Shown: piece by piece, positions 52,891-64,000 of the stretch
Numbering within the stretch: the first letter of the stretch is position 1
Layout of the letters: every line of letters starts with the position of its first letter
From: Seriola aureovittata
Taxonomy: Eukaryota > Chordata > Actinopteri > Carangiformes > Carangidae
Reading direction: 5' to 3'
DNA length: 64,000 bases
NCBI RefSeq assembly: GCF_021018895.1
Contig: NC_079385.1
Coordinates: 20,951,803-21,015,802 of the forward strand
Translations under genes and position numbers: made by a program
The notes under the pieces: model-generated
What the model saw: the letters and a program-made list of their open reading frames with translations, nothing else
The model's database searches: none
Told to the model about the DNA's origin: nothing

Positions 52891-55800
52891 GGATATAATT
52901 TGTAGTTCATCTTTCTCTATTTGTATATTCGTCTCCTGTCATCTTCTTTCAACATTTCAATCCTGTTTGCTCGGTGTAAGTCCAGTCGGATTCTCTCCAC
53001 ACCGCCATTGTCTTTTCCTCAGTCCTGATGAATCCTCCTTCACGTCTTGAGAAGTGTTTAGAGAGGAATTAAACTCTGCAGGTGTCAGTGATTAAACTGC
53101 CAACAGACAAAGAAACAAACAAAAACACGTTCACAAGCTCCGTTTGGGTGATCGGGGTAAAGAAGGCAGATAAAAAACCAGGCAGGAAGAGTGAAGGCTG
53201 GAAGCGACAGCTGGGACACAAGAAGCAATCAGGACCTGTGTCTCTACCGGGAGCTGACGAGGGGACAGGTGAGCAGGTGACAGGTGAGCAGGAGGGGGAG
53301 GGGAACCAGGGAAAGGTGAGGGGTAACGACAGGGCAGAGAAAGACTAACATGACTGAACTGTGAGACATTGAGACGGTGGACGGACTGAGCGACATCAGC
53401 GTCCTGATGTCATTGTTCACGGAGAGAACCAGATGGTTGTAACGGACCTGATTGGGTTCTGGCAGCGGGACCTTCGTTGCCCTCTCAACATGTTCCTTGT
53501 GTTTCTCTTCTGTCGACCGTTAATCAAACTGTGACTGATTGAGACTCTTGACTCAGTCCGTCTCACAGCTGCTTCTGCTGCATCCACTTCCACTGCCAGG
53601 GTTTTGTTGGAGTGCGATGATGAATCTGTGGAGTTCCCCCTTAAAGTCCTGAGGCCGGTCGCTCAAAACACCTCAAGTTTTCTACTAAACTACAGCACTT
53701 AAGGTTTAATTTCTCCTTAGCTGAGGGAGTTACCTCCAGTGTCTCAGGCTCAGTATGAATCACATTCACAGGTTTGTGCAGCAGCGTCAGGACGCTGACA
53801 GATTCTATTGTTGACAGACAAACAGCAGCTTTTATTGGTCGCTTGTAATATTCATAAAAAGTGTTTTTCCCTCTTGAAATTTTACATTTTTAATTCTCAT
53901 AATATAACATAATGTTTTTATTCTCAATATTTCAGATTTGTCTCTTTTCCTCAATGTGGCCCTTTATACTCCGTTATGGTTACTTAAGGGTGTTTCACCG
54001 AATCTCTTAAAAGGTTAAAAAGTTAAGCAGAGAAAGATTTTACAGCTGTTAAAATCTACTGCATCATTAAGGGGTTTTCATTTCCTTCATTTTTCACCTT
54101 AAACTCAAACATGTTAAGATAGGGGTGTTTTTGTTTTCAGGAAACCTTAACTCAGGCTTTAAGGAAAATCTTAATTTAAAGAAGTTTTATTTGAGGAAGT
54201 CTTTGTCTCTTGTGATTAGTTTTAGATTCATAAGATTAATAAAGATAAAAACGATCAGCTGAGAAGCTCATTGGAGGAGGAGGAACCTAGGAACCAATCA
54301 GAATCAGAAGGAGGAAACTTCATTCTTGATTTCTTCAGCTGAAGGTTTGCAGGATCCCAGCAGGTTAATCAGGCCGTGACGACCAGTCTACTCTCCTCGT
54401 ACACTTCACTTCTGTGCACTGTTGTTATTTTTCAACGGGGTCAAGTGAAATGTAAAGTGATCTCATCCTGAGTCATGTTCACCTTCATAAAACATGTCGT
54501 GATCACAGTGGGAGCAGAGCGGGGTTACATGAGGCTGCTGTTTGAAGCCGCTCCAGGTCGGTTGGTTTTCAGGCCTCTGGACTGTCAGACGCAGCGCTGC
54601 TCCTTCGTTTGACGATAACTGGACTCCTCCTCCGTCCTGACCCGGGTCCAGACAGCTTTCATCTGAGATCTCGCTCTGATGAAACGCACTGTCAGCTCCC
54701 ATCGACGCCACGATGAGGCCGTGAGCCGGACTCACAGAGGAGGCTTTATTCGTGGAGGGGACGCTCACTGAAAACTGGAGGCAGGACTTTGAACTTTCTG
54801 CCCGTCGTATCTGTTACAACAGTCCGGCTCACAGGCTCGGAGCAGCGAGGAGCTTTGACAGGAGAAAAAAAGAGGAAAAAAGCCTCGGCCGTGGCGCCAG
54901 GATGGTTGGGAATCAGGAAGACGAGGAAAGCTGGGACGAAGAAGGAGGGAGGAGAGACTTCAGGATGATGGAAGTCAAGATTTAACTGCACAGTTAGTGC
55001 TTCATTTTAAAGTTGCACATGAGGAGACAACACACAGGAGTCGGGCCGACTGTGGCTGAGTGTCGGCACCGAACCATGATCCAGCTCTGGTCCTCATACG
55101 GCCCGTAATGGTACGTAAAACGCAAAGGCACGATCGGCTCGTTTATTACCTGGATGCAGATCTAGTTTTAAAACCAGGTGTAAACCAGGTGCGTCGGAGA
55201 CAGGTGAGTAGAATCCAGAACTCCTGACAGGAAACCACAGAACCCTGTCCAGGTCTTTGTGAAGACGATGAATCGTCGTCACACCTTCATCAGGTAAAAC
55301 TTCATAAAGACAGACTGTTTAAAGGCCTCAGGCGCTCACCTGAGAGAAAAACCAGCCAATCAGAGGACAGCAGCGACACCCACCTGTCTGCACATGGATG
55401 TGGGTCAATGAGCTGCTCAGACATCACTCAGAAAAGCTGTAAACACAGAATCAATGGAGTGATATAATAGAAAGTGGGCTGACGTACAGTCGGCTCCTCT
55501 CCACTCACACTGTGTTACTGTGGCGTCTACAGGACGAGCTCCTCTCTGTACAGTGCAGTTAATTAATCAGCTGGTTGCACTGCAGACTCTCCTCTGCCTC
55601 TCTCAGACTGAAGCTTCTTCTTCTTTGGTGGCCTGGAAACCTCGGTGTTGTTGTTCAGGTCTGCCGGACGCTCGCTCACACTTCAAACACTGTCCGGTTG
55701 TTTTTGGAGCGACTTCAGCTGGACGTGTCCCCGCTCCGTTAGCATCCGCGCCGCTACGAGTTAATCAACGCGGCCTCGTTACACAGAGAGAGGATGTTGG

Positions 55801-56283
55801 TTTAAAGACACAAATGTCAACAGACGGTTAAGTGCAGCTCGTTAATCCCATTAACATGCGTGAAAGTGTGTGTTTGTTCAGCTAATTGGGCCGAATTATT
55901 CAATTTGTGCGTTTTGGAAACGGTGTTTGGAGAGCTAATTTCTGCAGGACATTTTCCACAAAGAGAAGAAAGACAGAGCTGCTGTCTGACGCCGGAGTTT
56001 AACTAAATAAACCAGATCATGGAGACAGACAAGGAAACTAAACGTGGTCCAAGTGGGTGTCTGAGAGAGGCACAAACAGACGCTCATTTAATCAGAGGAT
56101 TAACCAAACAACCTGAAGAAGTCTGCAGCAAAACATCCTGATGCTGCGAGGAAGGACCCAGAGTTCTGGTGAACGTGACGGAAAAACACTTTGTTGTCAG
56201 GGCAACGCGGAGCTGATGGAGGTCTAGGAAACCACGACCACACACTGGTCTTCTTTGTTGGGGTGTTTGAACTGGGACCCAAG

Positions 56284-56320
<37 letters not shown>

Positions 56321-56321
56321 G
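56284..56321. repeat. (GTT)n microsatellite
   Basis: About 38 bp of GTT/TTG trinucleotide repeat. Poly-Asn or poly-Gln frames on the minus strand come from it. Confidence 0.95.
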
Positions 56322-56695
56322 GGATGAACTGAACTGAACAAATACCATGTTCATCAGCAGGAACCACACACTGTAAATAAAGATGGACGCCACCTCTGTG
56401 ACGTCACCCACAGGTTTCTGAAGCTCAGAGTGAGCTGCTCCACCGTCACCATCTTGGCAGTGCCTGACTCCGCCCCCTAACTCCCAGGCTAATCCAAAAA
56501 TGGGCAAAAAGGTGGAGCTGAGACTTCAGTGAATGTCGGTTTGTTTGATTGACTCACTGTTGGAGCCGGACTCTAGTGGCCATTAGAGGAACTGCAGCTT
56601 CTGAGGTTGATGCTTGACATGAACTAAAAACTGAGTTCTGTTGTGAGTTTTAATCATTTTTGGACAAAAAGCTGCAGCTACAGTCAGTTTATCAT

Positions 56696-56795
56696 TGTTG
56701 TGTAGTTGTTGTGTAGTTGTTGTGTAGTTGTTGTGTAGTTGTTGTGTTGTTGTTGTGTAGATGTTGTGTTGTTGTTGTGTAGATGTTGTGCAGAT
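56696..56795. repeat. Short tandem array TGTTGTGTAGT
   Basis: Consecutive copies of an 11-bp unit TGTTGTGTAGT change into TGTTGTGTAGA/TGTTGTGT variants. Confidence 0.85.
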
Positions 56796-57055
56796 TGTGC
56801 GTCTCCCTCCTCCACTCTAAGCAACAGACACAAACAGGCCGATCAACAGATCAGAGAGGAAGAAGAAGAGGATGATTTCCAGCAGAGAGCTGACGGTCGG
56901 CCCGACGTCGGCCCACCACACCCACAGTGACATAATGACAGTGACAGCAGGTTGACGCTGAGCAGCTTCACAGTGAAGTCACAGTCACTGAAACTACAGA
57001 CTGTGTTTGTGTCTGTTTCTGAATCATCTCTGAACTCCTCCCTGAAATGTCACTC

Positions 57056-57107
57056 CTTCTTTTCCTTCTTTCCTTCCTTCCTTTCCTTCCTTTCCTTCTC
57101 TCCTTCC
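57056..57107. repeat. Polypyrimidine (TTCC-rich) tract
   Basis: About 50 bp of almost pure C/T built from CTTCCTT words with mirror symmetry, able in principle to form triplex DNA. Confidence 0.85.
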
Positions 57108-57550
57108 CACCGCCATCCTTCACTCTGAATACTTGTTTCATTTTACGTAAAAAAGGTGAAGGAACAATTTAAATAAAAGTTTCCATCACTGTTATAAACA
57201 GAAGTGAACTGAACATCTTTAATAATAAAAACTTCCCAATAAAAGGAAAAACGCTGCTGATGAGTGTCGGTCGGACTCTCAGACTGTTTCCTGTTTCCTG
57301 TTTGACTGTTTCCTGTCAGGTGGGAATCTTCAACCTCGCAGCCAAAATCCTGCGTCGTCTGCCGTCGCCTCTTCCAGAGCTTTCAGTCGCTCTCCCCCTC
57401 TTCATCTGACACCCGGAGACGCCGCTGACTCCTGAGCTCAAAACCACAAATACCAGCTGCACGTCCTCAGAGATGCTCCTGTTACTGGAGGACTGGCAGC
57501 TCCCAGTACAGACAGCCCAGTGCTTCCAGTCCAGCAGAGACCACAGTCTG

Positions 57551-57889
57551 CTCTGGTCTCCGGTCTCTGGTCTCTGGTCTGGTCTCTGGTCTCTGGTCCC
57601 TGGTCTCTGGTCCCTGGTCTCTGGTCTCTGGTCTCTGGTCTCTGGTCTGGTCTCTGGTCTCTGGTCTCTGGTCTCTGGTCTCTGGTCTGGTCTCTGGTCT
57701 CTGGTCTCTGGTCCCTGGTCTCTGGTCTCTGGTCTCTGGTCTGGTCTCTGGTCTCTGGTCTGGTCTCTGGTCTCTGGTCTCTGGTCTCTGGTCTGGTCTC
57801 TGGTCTGGTCTCTGGTCTCTGGTCTCTGGTCTCTGGTCCTGGTCTCTGGTCTCTGGTCTCTGGTCTCTGGTCCAGTCCGGTCTGGTCTC
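57551..57889. repeat. Minisatellite of TCTCTGG units
   Basis: About 340 bp of 7-bp TCTCTGG units interspersed with shorter TCTGG units and single CCTGG variants. The 7-bp period is not a multiple of three, so more than one frame stays open. Confidence 0.95.
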
Positions 57890-58585
57890 AGACTGAGAGG
57901 AAGTCCACAGCAGTAACAGAAGAAGATTTCTCAGTGTAAAATACTCAGTTACACTTTATATTTTCCAGATAATTTCCTGGAAACTTTCCTCATTATTTCC
58001 TAAACTGATGATCTTTAAACCTCCAGAAGAAACGAACATTTCCTGCATTTCACTTTTAATTCAGACCAAACTTCCTCAGCCTTTCTTCAGATATCCTGGT
58101 AGTTCACACCTAAATAACTTTTAGGAAACTATGAGGAAAGTTTCCAGGAAATCTGCTGGAAAATACAAAACAAAACTCCTGCAGGTTTTAATATTTAAGT
58201 AAAAGTAAAGGAAAGTGTTGAATGTGCATCAGTTCCACTTCCTGTCACTTCGTCGGATCAGAAAACGACCACGAGGGGAAACAGCTGTGCGTCGTTTCCT
58301 CTCTCCTTCAGTTGGTGTTTGAGTCGCTCTTTGGTTTCCTCTTCACCTGCACAGGTGTTCCAGCTTCTGTCTGATGAGACTCAGGATGAAGCCGGTCTCT
58401 GCTGGACCTGAACCAGGACTCTGGACTCTGGACTAAAGAGGAAGAGGGAAGAATCTTCACCTCCTGAATAAAAGAGAAACAACTTCAAGAAATGTTTTAA
58501 AAGAAAAGAGATCAGAAAATACAGAAGCTCCGAGACGCAGTTCGTTTTTATAATTCTCATTTTGGCCACAAGAGCCAATTAAATC

Positions 58586-58619
58586 TTTTGTTTGTTTGTT
58601 TGTTTGTTTGTTTGTTTGT
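58586..58619. repeat. (TTTG)n microsatellite
   Basis: About eight TTTG units. Confidence 0.95.
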
Positions 58620-60489
58620 CAGGATTTTTTATGTTTGTTGCTGTAACACAAATGTTCAGCCACAAAACAGAAACATGAGAAAACAAAAGAGTCCAACGAG
58701 TAAAAAACTTGTTTCCAAAGAACTGGTGTTTTTTTGGAATCCACTTTTTTGTTTTGTTGTTTTGATCAGTTTAATTTAATAAATATTTTTTCAGCCTATT
58801 AACGACCAACATAGAAAAACTTAAACTAAAATAAAAACTGAAGTATTTTATAAAAATATTAATATAAACATTAAATTTGCAAAATGACAAAATGACAAAA
58901 TGACACGACTTGAATTAAAAGAAAATGAAAGACTTTAAAGAGTCTTTAGTAAAAACAGGTTTTTATTAAAGTCAGTTACTGATCAGAATTTTCTGAAGTT
59001 CACTGGTTAAAATCGCGGCTCGTCCCTTTAAAGCTCCGACTGAGAATCTGCGTTCAGCCAAAATAAAGCTGAAGCTTCATCATTAACGTCAGGGGGTTTT
59101 GTTTTTCTGGTCTCGGTCCGTGTGCAGGTCCAGAACCTCGACGTGGACTCGATGAAAAGGTGTGAAGCTGTTTGTCTCAGAGTCCGGTCTCGACCTGCAG
59201 ACGCCTCTGGTTCCTGTCTCCGCTCAATGGAGACTGTGTTCCCCTGGAAATAAAGGATGAGAGGTCAGAGACTGTCCACCCTGCACTCCATCATCCTCCA
59301 GCTCTCAGAAACCAGATCCACCCCAAACCTGCAAACCTGCAAACCTGCAGCTCTGTGCTTTTATATTCAAAGTCTGTGGAAGCAGAACTGGATAAAAAAT
59401 ACGTTTTCCAATCAATCACATATTGATTCTTCGAGTCGGAGCAGAAACAGTTCGTCCTGTTGAGCTGATGAAAAACAGAACTTTAGTTTTTCTCTTTATT
59501 TTGGTTCAAACTTTCATTTAAACAGAAAAACTGACTGAACATGAACAGGAGAAAAATCCCTTTAAAAACATTTCATCAAAACAATTCATAATGATAATAA
59601 TAATAATAGTAATAATAATGATCTTTATTTTTAGAAAACTTTTCAAAGACTATGATATAAGTTGTTTGACGGAGACGGCTAAAATAAAAAAAACAGATAA
59701 AACGATTAAAACAATCAGGAGAATAAAAACAGTCATTTAAAGAGAAATAAAACCAAAAAATTCACCTTTAAAAAAACACAGGTAGAAAATGTTTCACAGG
59801 ACGATACCCCCCCCCCCCCCCCCCCCCGCTTCACAGGAAACAGCTTCACTGAGGAAACATCAAGACACAGTCACAATATTCATGTTTATTATAGAAACAG
59901 CTGATTCAACAGTTTGATCTGAGGACGAGTCAGAATCATCAAACATCTTGATTATTGAGTTTGTTCAGTGAAAATGATGAAACTTTAATCTTAAACCTCA
60001 GTTCAGACTCGTGTCTGAACCTGCAGCAGCTGTTTCCACCGACCAGATGAAGGTGAGTTAATCAGAGATCACCTGACCCACCTGACCCACCTGCAGACAG
60101 TTAAACCTCAGGGGACAGAGGGGCAGGAAGGAAAGGGACTGAGACTCATTTCAGACAAATGAAGTTCAGATTAATCAACAATCAACTGAAAAAAAACAAT
60201 CAACAGCTGGAACAAATGATGTTTTTTGGAACTGTCGTATTCATTTTTCATATTTTTTCAGCCTCGTCATGAACCAGCTCAGACTTCACAACAAAACAAG
60301 GGAGACGAGAGAAATAATTAAGGAGGACATGTCGTCAGGAGTCCACAGAGTCCCGGCGTCCCGGACCCCGAGTCTGGGAGTCCGAGCCCCTCCCTCACAA
60401 TCAAAACAAGGAAGAAGAGCTTTCAGCGCTCGGCTCCACACCCCGAGAGAGAAACCCGAGCCAGGGTGGATCACACACGGCGTCCTGCT

Positions 60490-61054
60490 GGAGCCTGGAG
60501 GACGGGTGGAGCCTGGCTGGAGGACGGCTGGAGGACGGATGGAGGACGGCTGGAAGACGGCTGGAGGACGGCTGGAGCCTGGAGGACGGGTGGAGGATGG
60601 GTGGAGGACGGCTGGAGGACGGGTGGAGGACGGCTGGAGGACGGGTGGAGGACGGGTGGAGGACGGCTGGAGGACGGCTGGAGGACGGCTGGAGGATGGA
60701 TGGAGGACGGCTGGAGGACGGGTGGAGGACGGGTGGAGGACGGGTGGAGGACGGCTGGAGGACGGATGGAGGACGGATGGAGGACGGCTGGAAGACGGCT
60801 GGAGGACGGCTGGAGCCTGGAGGACGGGTGGAGGACGGGTGGAGGACGGCTGGAGGACGGCTGGAGGACGGCTGGAGGACGGATGGTGGACGGTGGAGGA
60901 CGGATGGAGGACGGGTGGAGGACGGGTGGAGGACGGCTGGAGGACGGCTGGAGGACGGATGGAGGACGGATGGAGGACGGGTGGAGGACGGCTGGAGGAC
61001 GGATGGAGGACGGATGGAGGACGGCTGGAGGACGGGTGGAGGACGGCTGGAGGA
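60490..61054. repeat. 11-bp minisatellite GGACGGCTGGA, ~51 copies
   Basis: About 565 bp of 11-bp units GGACGGCTGGA / GGACGGGTGGA / GGACGGATGGA with rare longer variants (GCCTGGAGGACG). Because 11 is prime to 3, each frame reads an 11-residue repeat (GGRLEDGWRTA on the plus strand). This explains the overlapping frames of up to 266 codons on both strands. They lack any other sign of coding. Confidence 0.95.
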
Positions 61055-62239
61055 GCGAGCAGAGTTTAATACAAGTCACTGGATTTAATCTCAAGTTTAT
61101 TTCTTTTTTCTCCAGAAAGAACAAAAATAGAAGAAGAATAAAATAATCTGAAGCTTCATGTTTCACTTCCTGGTTTCCCTCTGTAACGCCGTCACCTGGT
61201 AATTAGTGGAAGTGTATCTAGGTCACACAGGGCACAGGCCCCCCCCCCCCCCCCCCCGTCACACATCTCAGAGAGGAAATATCAATGAGGAAATGATAAA
61301 ATAAACCTCTTTAATTCTGATTAGTTAATAATCTGTGAACGAATCCTCAAATTAATATAAAGAAAAAATTATGTGGATTTTAGTTACAAATAATTTCTTG
61401 GATGATTTCATGTTTTAATGACAGACCACTTCCTGTTCTCAGGTATTTCAAAATAAAGTACGAGTGTTCAGATGAATAACTTATACATCAGAGGAGGAGG
61501 AGGAGGAGGAAGAGGAGGGGGCTGCGTGGAGAAGAGTTACGACGGGTGGAGGAGGGGTCTGGACAGATTGATTACTCTGAGATGATTTGTGCTTGAAGCA
61601 TCAGAGAAACAGTCTGAAGAGTTTTTGTTTCTGGACAGTCTGAGCTCCGGCTGTGGGGGGTGGGGTGGGGTGGGGGGGGGGGGTGATGGTGAGGAGAGAT
61701 ATGAGCTGATGAAGGCTTGTTCCTCAGTTAATAATAGAAGCGGTATCAGACATCACAGATGAGCTCGTTAGGACATGAGGGTAAATTTAGACTCAGAGCT
61801 GCAGTTGTTTGGGGAGGGACAGTCTGTCCGGCACTAATGGACCCCTCCCTCCGTGAATCTGATCTCAGTCAGTTTCTAGTGAAAACTCATTGACCCTCAT
61901 CAACAGACACAGGACGTGAGGAAAAGGCTGATTCTGTCTGACTCTTAGAAAAACAACAACCTCATCACAAAGTTCACTGAGGGACTGATTCTGTAACTTT
62001 CAGCTCTTTTATTTTTAGGCCTCGATCGAACGTCTGAACTCAAAGTGTTTTTCAGTTTTGTAACATTAAAAAAAAAAAAGAAATATTCAAAATAATGAAA
62101 AATAAAAACTAATTATCATGAAAGAAACGGAGATCAGCCTGATGGAAGTTCTAGTTAAATGTAAATAAACAGGTTGTGAACTTTTTCTGTGTCAAACCAG
62201 ATCAGGATCTTTCTCTAACAACTGAACATGTTACTGATC

Positions 62240-62290
62240 AGAATCAGAATCAGATAAACTTTATTGATCCCCAGGGAGAAATTAGTCACA
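62240..62290. repeat. Interspersed-repeat tail with TTTATTGATCCC
   Basis: CAGAATCAGAATCAGATAAA then CTTTATTGATCCCCAGGGAG and AAATTAGTCAC, the same motif and orientation as 13188-13217. Recalled as very common in teleosts; class uncertain. Confidence 0.5.
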
Positions 62291-62690
62291 GTTTGTCCTC
62301 AGCAAAGAAAAGAGAATATGATCTAAGTTATAAAGATAAAGATAAAAAAAAAATACAGATAAATATACACACATACATACTAAAGATATGTCCTTATAGT
62401 AAAAGAAAAACAAGATATGTTCAGTATCAATGTGTCTGACATATAAATACAAATATAAATTAACAACATAATTGAGTCTGGTCACAGTGAGGTTTCCTAG
62501 CAACCATCTTTTCCGTTGTGAATAAACATAGGAAGGTTAGACGTTTGTATTTGGGTTGATGTAGGTTGTGACGTCATGTGACCAAAATTCAACGTCATAT
62601 ATTCAGCGACATAAAATACAGACATTGTAGTTTTGAGCAACGTCTGCTAAATGTCACATAACCTGATTTTCATTTCCAACCAAAATGTAA

Positions 62691-63092
62691 AAGAGCTACC
62701 TGTAAGTTTTGTTATTGCTACATAGCTAACGTTAGCACTGACAGCTGTTTACCTACCGGTCCAGAACAAACTTTATGAGTTCAGCATCTAACTTCGTTCC
62801 CTTACTCACACAAGAAACACCAATGTTAACTCTTGTCTCTATCACGTCTTCTCTTCTACTGAAGTTAGCATGCTAACCAGCTAGCCCCGCCCCAGTTAGC
62901 CTGTCTTGTCACTTTCCGATACCGAGTCACTGCAGCGTCCAGTCAGAAGAAGTAGCTGCTCAGAGGACCAATTATAACCTCTTGACTTTTTAATGCAACG
63001 ATGACTGAAACTGTTGGTTAAGACTGTTGCGTAAATAGCTGCTAGTGCTAATGTTAGCTATGTAGTGATAGCAAAACTTACAAAAGGGTCCT
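62691..63092. mobile_element. TTAA-flanked MITE, copy 2 (402 bp)
   Basis: Terminal inverted repeats AAGAGCTACCTGTAAGTTTT and AAACTTACAAAAGGGTCCT continue inward through CATAGCTAACGTTAGCACTG. TTAA follows the right end; the left flank is the one-mismatch GTAA. The middle (CACTTTCCGATACCGAGTCA) is the reverse complement of the middle of 9325-9737, so this copy is inverted. It is more diverged at the ends than copy 1. Confidence 0.7.
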
Positions 63093-64000
63093 TTAACTTC
63101 TGTCCAAAATTAGAGTTGTTAGAGTCCAACGTTGGTGCTGCTGGGAAAGAAGATTTTTCGTAGTAAAACTGTTATTTATCAACTAAAAACATCATATTAA
63201 TGAGAAACTCTGATTCGTAAAACACATTTAATTCATTAATTAAAGACAAGTTGTAAAGTTGAGTTGTTTCATACATGCTGATGAGAATCTCTTGACCCAG
63301 CTGAAAGCTCCAGAACTGCTGCTAAATGGACCTGGGGGTGAGACTGTGTCGTTAAAGTCCAGACTGAACCTGGCAGCAGAAACTCTCAGTAAATAATGAC
63401 TTCATCTCGTGACCTTTGACCTCTCCTATGTGTAGCTCGGGGTACGTGCCTCTCACAGTGTTTCCAGCTGGGCGTGTGATCTCAGCTGTCATCAGACTCC
63501 TCGCCATGACAACAAGCAGCTCGAGTATAAATAGACTCCTTATCACCTCATCAACCAATCAAATCAGACTGTTTACCATGATGTCATCCTCACAGAGGGG
63601 TATTAATAAAGTTATTTAAACCTGGGCTGTGTAAACATCCTGCTGACTGACTCTGCGTCTGCACTCACCTGCTAAATGACCGCCTTACATAACTTCTTCC
63701 AGTCTGACATCATCGCCCTCAGCGTCTGCAGGTGAACCTGGACAGGTGTTAACAGGCGGTGACATCACACCGCTCACACTCGACCACCTGCGGAGCTAAA
63801 TATAAAGAGCAGAGACACGCTGGCGGTTAAAGATTCATGACGCCGTGTTTCACAGTTTGAAGTCGTTCGTGTTTCAGTGTCACAGCGAGGAAACGAGGAA
63901 GTTCATGGAAAATCATGAATCCAGAGGAGAATTCATGATGCAACGAAACAAACAAGCTGCGACAGTAAACGACCAACAAGCACGAGACGAGTCACGAGTT

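Larger units (their letters stand above)
46560..64000. other. Gene-poor region, repeats only
   Basis: I translated the long open frames on both strands and found no conserved exon or splice pattern. The largest frames lie over minisatellites (49.2-49.85, 57.55-57.89 and 60.49-61.05 kb). Other contents are a CA microsatellite, a possible 1-kb TIR element, a polypyrimidine mirror tract, C homopolymers at 59807-59827 and 61239-61257, a TTTATTGATCCC repeat and a TTAA-flanked MITE. It may hold distant regulatory DNA or exons too short to recognise. Confidence 0.55.

Noticed and set aside
57473..57939. Open frames with repeated SGLWSLV
   Set aside because: Produced by the TCTCTGG minisatellite; two overlapping frames show the same artefact.
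60269..61166. Overlapping frames of 163-266 codons on both strands
   Set aside because: They are read-through of an 11-bp tandem repeat, which leaves each frame open as an 11-residue repeat; there is no other coding signal.

Overview
The window is nuclear DNA from a ray-finned (teleost) fish. The genes are split by GT-AG introns, the intergenic DNA is AT-rich, and long CA/GT microsatellites, minisatellites and small inverted-repeat transposons are abundant. No prokaryotic, viral or organellar gene order is visible. I identified genes by translating exons and comparing them with vertebrate proteins I know; no database search was run.

Five protein genes are supported. (1) The 5' end of kiaa0930 (minus strand, exons 1-2 at 10879-10738 and 1271-1123) runs off the left edge. 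(2) fbxo7 (minus, nine coding exons, 19382-13732, 519 aa) encodes a ubiquitin-like plus F-box adaptor. (3) rtcb (plus, twelve coding exons, 21392-25445, 505 aa) encodes the tRNA-splicing ligase. (4) xpot (minus, twenty-four coding exons, 38697-29958, 962 aa) encodes the tRNA exporter exportin-T. (5) rpl18a (plus, five exons, 42222-46523, 176 aa) encodes ribosomal protein eL20 and carries two intronic H/ACA snoRNA copies resembling SNORA68. For the four complete genes every exon phase was checked, and rtcb, xpot and rpl18a add up to exactly the lengths I recall for the human proteins.

Layout: 1-11 kb is kiaa0930 with a 9.5 kb repeat-rich first intron. 11-13.7 kb is a gene-poor spacer. 13.7-25.7 kb is the head-to-head pair fbxo7/rtcb. 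25.7-29.1 kb is a convergent spacer. 29.1-41.2 kb is xpot, head-to-head about 1 kb from rpl18a (42.2-46.6 kb). 46.6-64 kb has no gene I can support; it holds minisatellites, a possible 1 kb inverted-repeat element and a TTAA-flanked MITE.

Functionally, two neighbouring genes act on tRNA (RTCB ligates spliced tRNA halves, XPOT exports tRNA) and a third makes a ribosomal protein and probably a snoRNA. I infer no operon-like link from this. The most interesting signals are: introns in xpot and rpl18a with complementary CA and GU repeats at opposite ends; a duplicated snoRNA in two rpl18a introns; a 16-bp CRE-containing tandem array inside xpot; poly-Ala and CTG-encoded poly-Ser tracts in fbxo7; a decayed spastin-like fragment in an fbxo7 intron; and a TTAA-flanked MITE nested inside an older element.
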